Assembly: GCA_963383645.1 (NCBI GenBank)
Contig: OY726569.1
Coordinates: forward strand, 78,554,711 to 78,618,710
DNA length: 64,000 nt
DNA from: Muscardinus avellanarius
Taxonomy: Eukaryota; Chordata; Mammalia; Rodentia; Gliridae
Direction of reading: 5' to 3'
Positions 34,433 through 46,012 of the stretch are shown piece by piece. The position numbers and the translations under genes were made by a program. The notes under the pieces were generated by a model. The model did no database searches. It saw only the letters and a list, made by a program, of their open reading frames with translations, and had not been told where the DNA came from. Position 1 is the stretch's first letter. Each line of letters starts with the position of its first letter.

Positions 34433-34505
34433 ATCAGCATCTTCAAATTTTAGTATATGTGCTGCCCAAGTGAACACCTTTGCCCATTTTAAAATTGGAT
34501 TCTTG

Positions 34506-34960
34506 CCAGGCATGGTGGCGCACGCTTATAATCCCAGCATTTGAGAGGCCGAGACTGGAAGATCGTGGTTCGCGGATACCCTCAGCTATTTAGGGAAGCA
34601 CTTCGCAACTTAGTGAGACCCTGTTTCAAAATTAAGAATAAAAAATAGGGCAGGGTGTGTAGCTCAGAGGTAGAATGCCCCTGGGTTCTAGCCCCAGTCC
34701 TGCCCATAAATAAATAAATAATAAATAAATAAATAAATAAAATTGGATTCTTATGCCGGGTGTGGTGGCACACGCTTGTAATCCCAGCACTTGGGAGGCT
34801 GAGACAGGAGTATTGCACAGGTTCAAAGCCAGTCTCAGCTACTTAGTGAGACCCTGTTTCCAAATAAACTATAAAAAATATTAGGGCTGGTGGTATAGCC
34901 CAGAGGTAGAAAGCCCCCTGGGTTCCACCCCCCAGTACCACACACACACACACACACAAA
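34506..34960 (+). mobile_element. Two plus-strand SINEs stacked at one target
   Basis: Form I 34506-34740 (AAAT tail) and form II 34753-34960 (CA tail). The target (AAAATTGGATTCTT) occurs before, between and, as ATGGATTCTTAT, after them. Confidence 0.9.
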
Positions 34961-34971
34961 TGGATTCTTAT

Positions 34972-35280
34972 TTTTTTTTTTTTGAGTGTGTGTGTGTACT
35001 AGGAACTGAACTCAAAGGCATTCTACCTCCAAGTTATACCCCCATTCCTATTTTATATTATTTTTGAAACAGTCTCACTAAGGTGCTGAGGGCCTCACCA
35101 GTTTCTGAGGCTGGTTGCAAACCTGTGATCCTCCTCTCTCAGCTCTGAGACCAGCCTCAGCTACTTAGTGAGATTCTTAGCAATGTGAGACCCTGCTTCA
35201 AAGTCACCAAACAAACAGGGTTGGGGTATTTAGTGAAGGTAGAATGCCTCTGGGTTTCATCCTTAGTACCACATTAAAAA
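34972..35280. mobile_element. Minus SINE fused head to head with a plus SINE right part
   Basis: 34972-35144 minus dimer ends 'ctctctcagct' and passes directly into 35145-35280, a plus copy starting inside its B1 half ('ctgagaccagcctcagcta'). Confidence 0.82.
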
Positions 35281-35372
35281 AATAAAACGACTTTTCTTTT
35301 TAAGTTTGATACATTAATGAAGTTGTCTGTACCAGAAACTATTTGGTACAACTTTTTTTGGTGGGTACCAAA

Positions 35373-35825
35373 GAAAAACTGAGCGTAGTAGTGTATACCT
35401 ATAATCCAAGTACTTGGTAGGCCAAGACTGGAGGATTGCAGATTCGAGGAGAGCCTCAGCAAACTAGCAGGACCTTTTTCTTTTCTTTTATTCATTCTTT
35501 CTTTCTTTTTATTCTTTTCTTTTTCTTTCTTTCTTTCTTTCTCTCTCTTTTTTTTTTGTGGTGCTGGGGATTGAACCCAGGGACATTCTACCTCTGAGCT
35601 ACACCCCCAGCCCAATTTTTTATTCTTTATATTGAAACAGGGTCTCACTAATTGGTGAGGGACTCACTAAGTAGCTGAGCCTGTCCTTGAACCCAGATCC
35701 TCCTGTCTCAGCCTGCCAAGTGCTGAAGACCCTGTTTAAAAAAAAAAAAAAAAAAAGGACTAGGGAGTGGTGAGTGTTAGCTTAGAGGTAGAATGTCTCT
35801 GGTTCAATCCCCGGTACCACAAAAC
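35373..35825. mobile_element. Plus SINE split by a minus form I SINE with TTTC tail
   Basis: Outer plus copy 35373-35475 and 35725-35825; inner minus copy 35553-35724 plus its (TTTC)n tail from 35475. Confidence 0.85.
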
Positions 35826-36232
35826 AACAACAACAATCAAACAAAACTGCCTCCAAATTAGCCGGTGATATAGTGCACTTAACTACCTCCTAGGCATGTA
35901 ATTTTGAAGAAGTGGTCATTTGTGTTTATAAATTGTTTCCCATCTAAGAAATATCCTACAGGGCAGTTACCTCTGTTGAGTTTAATTCTAATTGGAGAAG
36001 AAGGGAGGGAAAGAATAACTATGACTCATACATCCTGCATATTCTCTGTGGCTTGACATCAGGTTATTTGTTTGGCTTCCATTATAAGGCCTGTTGGTCC
36101 TACTGATTCAGGAGAATCATCTAGCCTTTAGCCTCTAGATGGCAGCACGAGACCATGAGACTTAAGTACTTTTAGCCTCTCTTGTATCTGCATCTCTTGA
36201 GCTAAATTTAGGTTTAAAAAAAGTGTGGTTTT
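35826..36232. other. Unique intronic stretch
   Basis: About 400 bases with no recognised element. Confidence 0.5.
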
Positions 36233-36966
36233 TATTTATTTTTTGGTACTGAGAATTGAATTTAGGGACATTCTACCTCTGAGCTACACCCTCAGTCCTA
36301 TTTAATTTTTAATTTTTGCGGGGAAATTATAGAACTTTGTTTTTTAAGATAATTAAATTCTACTACAGAAGAGGAATACCATGGAATTTTAAAAATTTAA
36401 TAAATACAAATGAATAAAATACTTTGTTTTGTAAGGAGACTGTTTTCCCTCTTCCTCTACTTCCCATGGAATCCTATGTATAACTGTCTCTCTGCTAGAA
36501 TGACCACCATGTTTCAGCCTATTTTTTTATTTTGAAATGAGGTCTTGCTAAGTTACCATGCGCTGGACTTGAATCTGAGATCCTCCTGTCTCAGCCTCCC
36601 AGTTACTGGGATTATAGCCATGTGCCACCACACCTGGCTAATTTAGTGATTTTTATCAGAGTACTTGCCCAACTTTGTTGACATCTTGTTTGACTTTTAG
36701 TTTGTTTTTTCTTTGTCACTCAATTACATACATACATACATACATAGATATGTAATTTATTTATTTTTACAGTACTAGGGATTGAATCCAGAGACATTCT
36801 ACCTCCAAACCACATCCCCAGTCCTATTTTCTATTCTTTATTTTGAAACAGAATCTCACTAAGTTGTGAAGGGCCTCAATAAGTAGCTGAGGCTGGCTGC
36901 AAATCTAAGATCCTCCTATCTCAGCCTAGTACTGGGATGACAAGCATGTACCACCATGCCAGGCAA
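36233..36966 (-). mobile_element. Minus-strand SINE pieces
   Basis: ID half 36233-36320, B1 half 36513-36645, full dimer 36757-36966. A (CATA)n run lies at 36726-36750. Confidence 0.8.
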
Positions 36967-36989
36967 TATATGTAATTTAGAAAAAAAAA

Positions 36990-37395
36990 TTGTTTTTTGT
37001 AGTAATGGGTATTGAGCCCTGTAGCATTCTACCTCTGAGATATATTCCTAGTTTTATTTATTTATTTATTATTTTATTTTATTTTTTGGTGGTACTGGGG
37101 TTCCTGGAAAAACGTTCTACCTACAGGCTACACTCCCAGACCTATTTTTATATTTTTATTTGGAAACAGGATCTCCTAAGCCAGCGAGGCTGGCTTCACA
37201 CCTCCGTGATCCTCCTGTCTCCGCCTCCCAAGCCCAGGGATTACAAGGGTGCGCCACCCCACCCTGCTAGTTCCTTTTATTTTGAGAGAGGGTCTTGTTA
37301 ATTTATCTAGGCTGTCTTTGAAATTGTAAACCTCCTTTCTGCCTCAGCTTCTCAAGTAGCTTGGATTACAGGCATGTGCCACTACACTAGGCTCA
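36990..37395 (-). mobile_element. Old SINE split in its linker by a form III SINE
   Basis: Outer copy 36990-37055 and 37270-37395; inner form III 37080-37268 with a TTTA tail. Confidence 0.87.
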
Positions 37396-37483
37396 ATCTT
37401 ATTTTAACTCCTTTCTGAGGCAATGTATATTTTTGATGCTCAGAGTCTTTAGATGTCTTTATTGTCTAAAATAGCATTTTGTC

Positions 37484-37725
37484 AGCTGGGCATGGTGGTG
37501 TATGTTTATAATCTCAGCATTTGGGAGGCTGAGACAGGATCATGGTTCATGGACAGCCTCAGGTACTTGAGTGAGGACCTTTGCAACTCAATGAGACCCT
37601 GTTTCAATATAAATAATTATATTATAAATTATAAAGAAAATATAAAGTATAGCTCAGAGGTAGAATGTTTCTGGTGCCATCCCCAGGACCGTAAATAAAT
37701 AAATAAATAAATAGATAATAAAATA
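37484..37725 (+). mobile_element. Form I SINE with AAAT tail
   Basis: 'agctgggcatggtggtgtatg' to 'gccatccccaggacc'. ATAGCATTTTG(T/C) on both sides is a TSD. Confidence 0.88.
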
Positions 37726-38340
37726 GCATTTTGCATTTGAGGAGATCGATAGAAAAATTTCCAAAACTATGGTTGTTTATTTTCGTAGCTCTCATTCTCA
37801 GACACGAGGCCCTCAAAATGGATTCAGCCCCCTTGCCTTAGCCACTTCTCTTGCCAATGGCTTTTCTTGCATCCTTGGCCTCTGATGGTTATCATGAGAT
37901 AACAGGCAGTGCCATATTTGAAGTTGTAATAGGAATGTTAGCTAAAATTGATGACATAAACTTGGACTAATTAGTCCTTCAAGAAGAATTTATTTTAAAA
38001 TAAAAGCTTTTAAGTATTGTTATTTCGAATGGTGAGATAATAGCAAAAGAACAAAGTGTCCTGTTTAGTAACTATTTGAATGAATTACTTCATGCAAGGC
38101 TCTGAGGGGATATGAAGATGAATAAAACATAATTACTGCATTGTGCAGATTAAAATCTAGTAGGAAAAAATCTAGTAGGAAAGGGAGATAAGACAATTAA
38201 ATAAATGATTCTTAATAGAAGATAGAGATAAACTCTTAGTACAAAGAACTGTATGGGTAGGAGATGAATGAATGAGTAATCTTTTATATGTCAGCATAGA
38301 TTGATTAATAAGGACTGCCTAGGACCATTGAATTGAGAGG
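37726..38340 (+). other. SINE-free stretch, partly an old mammalian repeat
   Basis: 'gcaaggctctgagggga...gaagatgaataaaaca' resembles an old L2/MIR-age repeat. The family is not assigned. Confidence 0.4.
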
Positions 38341-38556
38341 GTTTTTTTTTTGTTTTTTTCACGGGTCTGGGGATGGAACCCAGGGGCATTTGACCTCCAC
38401 CCCCTGCCCTATTTTTTATTCTTTATTTTGAAACCGGGTCTCACTGAGTTGCAGAGGGCCTCACTAAGTAGCTGAGGCTGTCCGCGAACCGCGATCCTCT
38501 GGTCTCAGCCTCCTGAATGCTGGGATTACAAGCATGTGCCACCATGCCCAGCTCTA
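38341..38556 (-). mobile_element. Form IV SINE, minus
   Basis: 'cgggtctggggatggaaccc' to 'caccatgcccagct', with a small deletion in the ID half. Confidence 0.9.
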
Positions 38557-38584
38557 AAATTTTTTATATTTATAGATTTTAGAA

Positions 38585-38664
38585 ATATATATATATATAC
38601 ATATATATATATGTCTGTCTGTGTGTACATATACATATATATATATTTGTGTGTGTGTGTGTGG
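38585..38664. repeat. (TA)n/(CATA)n/(TG)n
   Basis: Mixed dinucleotide array serving as the tail of the next SINE. Confidence 0.9.
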
Positions 38665-39261
38665 TACTAGAGATGGAACCCAGGGCCATTCTACCTCTGA
38701 ACTACACCCCCAGCCCTATTTTTTTTTATTCTTTCTTTATTTTTTTAATTTTTTTGGTGGTACTGGGGTTCCTGGAAACCCTTCTACCTCTGGGTTACAT
38801 TCCCAGACCTATTTTTATACTTTTTTATTTGGAAACAGTCTCTTAAGCCAGCGTGGCTGGCTTTGAATCTGCACAATCCTCCTGTCTCCACCTCCCAAGC
38901 ACAAGGATTACAAGCGTGCACCACCATGCCCGGCTTCATTCTTTATTTGGAAACAGGGTCTCACTGAGTTGCAAAGGGCCTCACTAAGTAGCTGAGGTTG
39001 GCTGCAAATGGCAGTCCTCCTCTCTCGCACAGGTTCGAAGCTAGCCTTGGCTACTTAGTGAGGCTCTCAGCAATTGAGTGAGACCCTGTTTCCAAATAAA
39101 ATGTAAAAAAATATATCTGGGAGTATAGCTTGGAGGTAGAAAGCCTCTGGGTTCCACCCCCAGTACCACCAAAAAAAAACCCTCAAAAAACAAAATGTCA
39201 ATCCTCCTGTCTCAGCCTCCCAAATGCTGGGATTACAAGTGTGCACCACTATACCCAGCTA
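38665..39261. mobile_element. One minus SINE interrupted twice
   Basis: The outer minus dimer (38665-38730, 38936-39026, 39199-39261) holds a minus form III copy in its linker (38744-38935) and a 5'-truncated plus form II copy in its B1 half (39027-39198). AATG(G/T)CA(G/A)TCCTCCT flanks the second insert. Confidence 0.88.
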
Positions 39262-39304
39262 GATTTTAGAAATATTTAAGAGCTTATATTTGTTTGTTTG
39301 TTTG

Positions 39305-39670
39305 TTTATTGTGGTACTGGGGATTGACTCCAGGGACATTCTATCTTTAAGCCACATTTTTCAGCCCTATTTTTTATTCTGTATTTTGAAAAAGAATCTC
39401 ACTAAGTTATTGAGAACCTCACTAAGTAGCTGAGGCTGGCCATGAACCTGAGATCCTCCTGTCTCATCCTCTGAAATTATAAGCATGTACTACCATGCCC
39501 AGCATAAGAGCTTTTATTTATTTATTTATTTATTTATTTTTTTTTTTTTTTGCGGGTTTGGGGATGGAACCCAGGGGGCATTCGACCTCCGAGCTACACC
39601 CTCTGCCCTATTTTTTATTCTTTATTCTGAAACCGGGTCTCACTGTGTTTCAAAGGGCCTCACTAATAAA
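39305..39670 (-). mobile_element. Form I SINE, then truncated form IV SINE
   Basis: 39305-39506 full minus dimer. 39520-39670 is form IV with TTTA/poly-T tail, cut off after 'gggcctcacta'. Confidence 0.85.
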
Positions 39671-39743
39671 TTTTTCTTGAAGGACTAATTAGACCATGTT
39701 TATTTTATTAATTATAGAAAACATTCCTATTATATAACCAATA

Positions 39744-39832
39744 AATAATAGCTCAGAGGTAGAATGCCCCTGGTTTCAATTCCTAACACCAAAAAAATAA
39801 GTAATGAGGCTGAGGTGTAATCCCCAGTAGAG

Positions 39833-39884
<52 letters not shown>

Positions 39885-39910
39885 CCCCTAGGTTCAATCC
39901 CCACACATAC
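39744..39910 (+). mobile_element. ID half broken by a (CA)n array
   Basis: 'tagctcagaggtagaatgcccc' at 39744-39800, a CA array 39835-39881, then a second 'ggttcaatccccac' end. Confidence 0.75.
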
Positions 39911-40025
39911 AAAGAACTTTAATGACTATAACATTATCTACATGTTCAGTATAGATGGTTGTGGAGACACTTGGTTAAAAGAGACTTTACTACAGATATA
40001 TTTATTGAAAAGATAAAGAAGAAAG

Positions 40026-40376
40026 TAGCTGGACATAGTGGTATATCCTTGTAATCCCAGTACTTGGAAGGCTGAGACAGAGGATTATAGGTTTGAGACC
40101 AGCCTCAGCAATGTAGCAAGACACTCAGCAACTTGGGGATATCCTGGTTCAAAATAAAAAATAAGCTGGGAGAAGTGACACATGCTATAATCCCTGTACT
40201 TGGGAAGCGGAAACAGAAGGATTGCAGGGTCAAGGAGAACTTCAGCAAGTAGTGAGACTCTCAATAATCTAGTGAGACTCTATTTCAATATTTCAAAATA
40301 AGAATAAAATAGGACTGGGTATATAGCTCAGAGGTAGAATACCCCTGGGTTTAATCTCCAGAAACACATATACACA
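40026..40376 (+). mobile_element. B1 half followed by an old dimer
   Basis: 40026-40164 B1 half ('agctggacatagtggtat'); 40165-40376 dimer ('ctgggagaagtgacacatg' to 'taatctccagaaac'). Confidence 0.8.
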
Positions 40377-40513
40377 AAAAGGAATGTAATAATAATAACA
40401 ACAATAATAATAATAATAAAGTAGTACCACTCCCCCAAAAAATTTGACATAAAGAAGAAAATAAAACGCCATAGCTTAAGAGATAACTGCTATTAAATTT
40501 GAGTGTTCCCCCA

Positions 40514-40571
40514 CTTTGTGGTACTGGGGGTAGAGTCCAGGGGCACTCTTTACCACTGAGGTACATCTCCA

Positions 40572-40621
<50 letters not shown>

Positions 40622-40736
40622 TTTTTAGATATGGGGGTCTCACTAAGTTGCCCAGGCTATTCTTGAGCTTGTGATCCTCCTGCCTTAGCCTCCTGAATAT
40701 CAGGGATTAGAGGCATGCACCACTGCTTCCAGCCTC
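40514..40736 (-). mobile_element. Free ID, (TA)n poly-T and old 7SL monomer
   Basis: ID 40514-40576 ('gtggtactgggggtagagtcc'), TA and T runs 40577-40627, then a generic 7SL monomer 40626-40736 ('gttgcccaggctattcttgag'). Confidence 0.7.
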
Positions 40737-40819
40737 CCACATCTCTTTGGTCCCTTTATATATGGATATGTGTGGTTACATTCATAAATATGCCCATACA
40801 TATGCACAGACATACACTT

Positions 40820-41014
40820 TTTTATTTTTTACTTTTGCAGTACTGGGGATTGAACAAACTACACCTGTAGCCCTGTTTTTTCTTTATTTTTGAAACAGGG
40901 TCTTAGTTGTGGAGGGCTTCACTGAGTAGTTGAGGCTAGCTGCAAACCTGTGATCTTCCTGTCACAGCCTTCCAAGTACTGGAATTACAAGTGTGCGCCC
41001 CCATACCAGGCTAC
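40820..41014 (-). mobile_element. Form I SINE with deletion in ID half
   Basis: 'gcagtactggggattgaac' to 'cataccaggct'. Confidence 0.85.
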
Positions 41015-41104
41015 AGTTATATACTTTTCTAACATAACTGAAACTATATGTATAGCCTGCTTTTTAAATTTTTTTTCTATATTAAGCATTTTCTTCTGTC
41101 ATGA

Positions 41105-42060
41105 AATATTTTGTAATGAAGATCTTGAGGAGGATAGTCACATACCTTTAGGAGGTGTTGGTACATGGAATAGAATAGAAAGGTAGAGACCAGAGGCAGG
41201 AAGTTATTGTGGTGTCCAGGGTGAGAGCTTGAATGGACAGCGGCAGTGAGGATTAGAAAAAGATAAACAGTAAGCTGGGCGTGGTGGCGCACGCTTATAA
41301 TCCCCATGCTTGGGAGGCTGAGACAGGAGGATCACACAGGTTCAAAGCCAGCCTCAGCTACTGAGTGAGGCTCTTAGCAACTTAGTGAGACCCTGTTTCC
41401 AAATAAAGTATAAAATAGGTCTGGCAGTATAGCCTCTGGGTCGCACCCCCCAGTACCAGAAAAAAGAAAGAAAAAGATAAACAGTAAAGCCGGGCCTGGT
41501 GGCGCATGCTTGTAATCCCAGCATTCGTGAGGTGGAGACCTGGAGGATCGCAGTTCGCGGACAGCCTCAGCTACTTAGTGAGGTCGTCTGCAACTCAGTG
41601 AGACCCAGTTTCAAAATAAAGAATACAAAAATAGGGCAGGGGGTGTAGCTCAGAGGTCAAATGCTACTGGGTTCCATCCCCAGACTTGCAAAAAAAAAAA
41701 AAAGATAAACAGTAAAGCCGGGCCTGGTGGCGCATGCTTGTAATCCCAGCGCTTGGGAGGCTGAGACAGGAGGATCGCATAGGTTCGAAGCCAGCCTCAG
41801 CTACTTAGTGAGGCTCTCAGAAACTTAATGAGACCCTGTTTCCAAATAAAGTATAAAAATAGGTCTGGGAGTATAGCCTATAGGTGAAAAGCCCTTGGGT
41901 TCCACCCCCAGTACCACAAAAGAAAAAGAAAAAAAAAGGAAAAAGATGAACAGTAGATATTCTAGCATTGTGTCATTTGTAGGACTAGGTAAGTGGGTGG
42001 GTGTTAGGGGATTAGCTGAAATTACCATAATGTTTTGAGCCTGGATAATGTCAGGGAAGT
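41105..42060 (+). mobile_element. Ancient repeat hosting a SINE stack
   Basis: Fragments around 41150-41272 and 41945-42055 ('gaagttattgtggtgtccagg', 'gagagcttgaatggacagc') resemble a common old mammalian repeat also seen at 44.3-45.3 kb. The family is not assigned. Confidence 0.4.
41273..41938 (+). mobile_element. Three plus-strand SINEs stacked at one target (II, IV, II)
   Basis: Dimers 41273-41468 (II), 41488-41699 (IV) and 41716-41938 (II). The target AAAAAGATAAACAGTAA occurs at about 41258, 41471, 41697 and, as AAAAAGATGAACAGTA, at 41940. Confidence 0.94.
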
Positions 42061-42145
42061 CAAATGGGGGCAAGATACTTATACAAAAGAAATCACATAA
42101 CTTACCGGTCCCTTGGTAGCCAAGACATCTTTGTTTTTTTAGAAA

Positions 42146-42320
42146 TAGGTAAAGCTGTTTATCTAATCCCAGCTACTTGGGAAGCTGAGACAGGAGAATT
42201 ACAAGTTCAAGACCAGGCTTGGCAATTTAAACTTAGGGAGACCCTATCTCAAAATAAAAAATAAAAGAGAATGGGATGTGTCTCAGTGATGGAGTGCTGC
42301 TGAGTCAACCCCCAGACCTG
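42146..42320 (+). mobile_element. Old dimeric SINE
   Basis: 'ctaatcccagctacttggg' to 'tgtctcagtgatggagtg', closer to generic B1 in its left half. Confidence 0.72.
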
Positions 42321-42688
42321 GGATTGGGGGCTGCTGTTCCAAGATTGGTTGTTAATAGGATGAAGGCAGAGATCTTGTGTCATATAACTATGCAACAGGT
42401 AATGTTTCATATAATGTTTGATCTCAAGGATTTAAATTTGTGAAGTTCCTATACTCTTTGGAAGGTCAAGGCCTAAGTGGAATGATTTAATTTTGTACAG
42501 TGTTCTTCCAGATTAGTACTTCTTCATTCAGAAAGCTTTGGAGAGGAGTCTAGGGAATTGGTAGAGCCTTTGTATATATAGTAAATCTTCAGTTCTTTCT
42601 TAACTGACCAAAAGTTTCAAATACTTAAATTTAAAGTAACAAGAATTGGCCAAATTGTTGTTGCTGTATCTGTTAATTAAAAGCCATA

Positions 42689-42689
<1 letters not shown>

Positions 42690-42738
<49 letters not shown>

Positions 42739-42940
42739 GCGGGTCTGTGGATGGAATCCAGGGGCATTCAACCTCCAAGCTACACCCCCTGCCCTATTTT
42801 TTATTCGTTATTTTGAAACAGGGTCTCACTGAGTTGTGGAGGACCTCACTAAGTAGCTGAGGCTGTCCACAAACCATGATCCTCTGGTCTCAGCCTCCCA
42901 AATGCTGGGATTACAAGCGTGCGCCACCATGCCTGGCTTA
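42690..42940 (-). mobile_element. Form IV SINE with (TG)n tail and TSD
   Basis: About 23 TG units (42691-42738), then form IV to 'accatgcctggctt'. Flanks AAAGCCATATTTG and AAAGCTGTATTTG. Confidence 0.92.
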
Positions 42941-43881
42941 AAAGCTGTATTTGGGTTATATCAGCACAAGGATAATTCATTGTAGGAGGTAGGCATTTTA
43001 CAAATAATTGGAGACTTATAGGACCACTGATTGAGAGGAAAATTGAGAGCTGTCTTCCAGAAAGGTACTTCCCACCCCCTCATCTTTGCTAATACCAAGC
43101 ATTATAATTTTTTCATTGCTTACTTGATAGCCAAAATATTAATATTTTGTTTTAATGTCCATCTCTTTGATTGTGAAGATGAATTTCTTTTATGTTTTTC
43201 AGTCATATCTGTTGATAAGAGCTGGAAATTCAAGAAAGTATTGTCAAATTTTGTTTAACCTGAAAAATAAAACCTGGGAACTTGGTTCAAAAGCAATACA
43301 GGGTTGAAACCTGCTTTCTCAGATACCATTTGCAACCTGCCCTTATTTTTCTTTGTTTTATGCATTACTGTACCATCTCACCATAGTCATTAGCATGGCA
43401 TCCTATTTAGGTAGTAATAAGAATAAAATGTAGAAATCCCACTTTAAAGGGATCAAGGTTATTTCTCATAATTAGAAATTGTCAATTTAGCCTTAAGTAT
43501 TTTGTTTTTAAAAATGTATTATGATAATGGGAAATAAAACATGCCATTAGTTTTCATTTTTCCCTTGGTTAACAAATTAGGATACACAGATTCTCAAATT
43601 ACCTTTAAGGCTTATAAGCATTTGTATCTTTTATCCATTAGTCAAGTTATTTCATAAACCCAACATTGCCTCTGAAATGGTCTTAAACACAAAGAGGATT
43701 TTGCCATAAAATGCTTGCAGTATTTCATTCTCTTCTGATTTTTGGAGGGGTGAGGATAGATGACATCAGGCAGGCTAAAAAATAATTTGGATGGGATGGT
43801 TTCAGAGTAGTGTTCTGTATAATTCTACAAAAGGTATGGGTGGGGAATTACAGGTGTCAGTGATTTCAGTTAAGTTATAAT
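42941..43881. other. SINE-free intronic stretch, 940 bases
   Basis: No gene seen. Composition is AT-rich. Confidence 0.5.
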
Positions 43882-44265
43882 GACTTGGGAACTGGACTAA
43901 GGCAGGAGGATGACAGGTTCAAGGGCAGTTTGAGTAATTTAATGAGGCCCTGTTTCAAAATACAAAAATACAATAAGGAGCCGGGCGTGGTGGCGCACGC
44001 TTGTTATCCCAGCATTTGGGAGGCTGAGACAGGAGAATCGTGGTTTGTGGTCAGATTCAGCTACTTAGTGAGGCCCTGTGCAATTCAATGAGACCCTGTT
44101 TCAAAATAAAGACTAAAAAATAGGACTAGGAGTGAAGCTCGGAGGTGGAATGCCCCTGGGTTCCATCTGCAGTACCGCAACAAACAAAACAAAACAACAA
44201 GGCTGGCAGTTCAGAGGTAGAATGCCCCTGGGCTCAATATCCAACCTCCTCTACCAAAAAAAAAA
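43882..44265 (+). mobile_element. B1 half, form I SINE, ID half
   Basis: 43882-43978 partial B1, 43980-44190 full dimer ('agccgggcgtggtggcgcacg' to 'atctgcagtaccgc'), 44198-44265 extra ID half. Confidence 0.85.
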
Positions 44266-44704
44266 GTAAATTAAGACAAGCATGGTTCCTGTTGTCATAG
44301 AGCTAACATTCTAGTCGATTAGACACTACACAAATAATCATTTGTTGATAAGCTGTTCTAAGTACAGTGCAGGGCAGGTGTTAAGAGGACAGGGACAGAG
44401 CTCCTGAGAAAGCGGTATTTAGGTTTGAAAGATGAGTGAAAATTAACAGGGTGGAAGGAAAGGATGAGTTGTGCCAAGAGGGAACAGCAAAGTCTGGGAG
44501 TGGGAAGGAGCATGATCCTTTGAAGAATTGAAAGAAGGCAAAGAGGACCGGAGCTCAGTGATTTGTGAGGTAAGCATCAGTTTATGCGATGCTTCTGGGT
44601 TTTACTAAGGATTTTGGACGTTATCCTAATAACACTGAAAAATCATCAAAGGGCTATAAAGCAAAAAAAATTCTGTTTCTGGACATGTAGAATATGTCTT
44701 GGAG

Positions 44705-44915
44705 GACGGGCATGGTGGCGCACGCTTGTAATCCCAGCATTCGGGAGGCTGAGACCAGAGGATCGCAGTTTGTGGACAGCCTCAGCTACTTAGTGAGGCC
44801 CTCCGCAACTTAGTGAGAGCCTGCTTCAAAATAAAGAATAAAAAATAGGGCAGGGAGTATAGCTCAGAGGTCACATGCCCCTGGGTTCCATCCCCAGACC
44901 TAAAGAAAAAAAGAA
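44705..44915 (+). mobile_element. Form IV SINE
   Basis: 'gacgggcatggtggcgcacg' to 'ccatccccagacc'. ATGTCTTGGAGGA and ATGGCTTGGAGGA flank it. Confidence 0.9.
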
Positions 44916-45078
44916 AAAGACAAAATGGCTTGGAGGAGTGCAGTAGAGGAACAAGGGTGACAAAGTAGGAGTCATTGCAGTGTCTGTGGCTATAATGCCG
45001 AGAGCTAGGTGAGCTAGCTGCTGGGAGTGGACTTGGAAAAAGTAGTTAATTTGAGAATATTTTAGGATAAAGAATAAG

Positions 45079-45209
45079 TCTTAGCCTGATATGGTGGTAC
45101 ACACCTGTAAGATTCTGTTTCAAAATAAAGAATAAAAAATAGGGCTGGGGATGTAATTCAGACATAGAATGACCAAGTTCCACCCCCAGTACCACCAAAA
45201 AAAAAAAAA
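45079..45209 (+). mobile_element. SINE with most of the B1 half deleted
   Basis: 'atggtggtacacacctgtaa' joins directly to 'gattctgtttcaaaataaag', then a complete ID half. Confidence 0.85.
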
Positions 45210-45413
45210 GTCTTGATAAATTGGCTCTGCTAGATGACAGAGAAGAGAGAGCATATCAAGAGTGACTTCTAGATGTCTAGGCGTTTCTCTTGAGCATGTT
45301 AGTTGGTAGCATGGATAGAACAACAAAAGGAGGGACTTTTTGTTTTATCAGGGACTGAATTCACCTTCCCACGTAAGACAATTTTTTTTCCTGTTTCCTT
45401 TCCTCCTCCTCCT

Positions 45414-45855
45414 CCTTTTTGGTACTGGAGATTGAATTCAGGAGTGTTCTGCTTCCAGGATACACCCTTTTTATTATTATTATTTTTAAATAGTGTCTCT
45501 GGGTCAGGCTTGGTGGTGCATGCTTGTAATCCCAGAATTCAGGAGGCTGAGACCAGAGGATGGCGGTTTGTGGACAGCCTCAGCTACTTAGCAAGGCCCT
45601 TCACAACTCAGTGAGACCCTGTTTCAAAATAAAAAGACTGAAGCCAGGTATGGTGGCGCACGCTTGTATTCCCAGCACTTGGGAGGCCGAGACAGGAGGA
45701 TTGTGCAAGTTCGAAGCCAGCCTCAACTACTTAGTGAGGCTCTCAGCAATTTAGTGAGACCGTTTTCAAATAAAATATAAAATAGGCCTGGGAGTATAGC
45801 CCGGGGGTATAAAGCCCCTGGGTTCCATTCCCAGTACCATAAATAAGTAAGTAAG

Positions 45856-45899
<44 letters not shown>

Positions 45900-45977
45900 A
45901 AAAAGACTGAAAAATAGGGCTAGGGGTATACCTCAGAGGTACAATGCCCTGGGTTTCATCCCCAGTATCATTGAAAA

Positions 45978-46012
<35 letters not shown>

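Larger units (their letters stand above)
33735..34480 (-). mobile_element. Old L1 3' fragment, interrupted twice
   Basis: 'acagctttattgatgtgtaatt', 'tagtgtacaattcaaaagt', 'gaattgtgcaatcataacc' and later 'agatttgcctcatggacata', 'catataatatgtggtctgtg' are in the order of an old L1M 3' end on the minus strand. A SINE (33889-34188) and an ID (34350-34432) interrupt it. Confidence 0.75.
44270..45330 (+). mobile_element. Ancient interspersed repeat, interrupted by two SINEs
   Basis: 'tagagctaacattctagtcg', 'gaattgaaagaaggcaaag', 'ttggacgttatcctaataac', 'aagagtgacttctagatgtc' follow the order of a long old mammalian repeat on the plus strand. Split by SINEs at 44705-44915 and 45079-45209. Family (L2/L3 or old LTR internal) not assigned. 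Confidence 0.5.

Noticed and set aside
41273..41938. Direct repeat array (CRISPR-like spacing)
   Set aside because: The regularly spaced AAAAAGATAAACAGTAA repeats are target-site duplications between SINEs; this is nuclear mammalian DNA.
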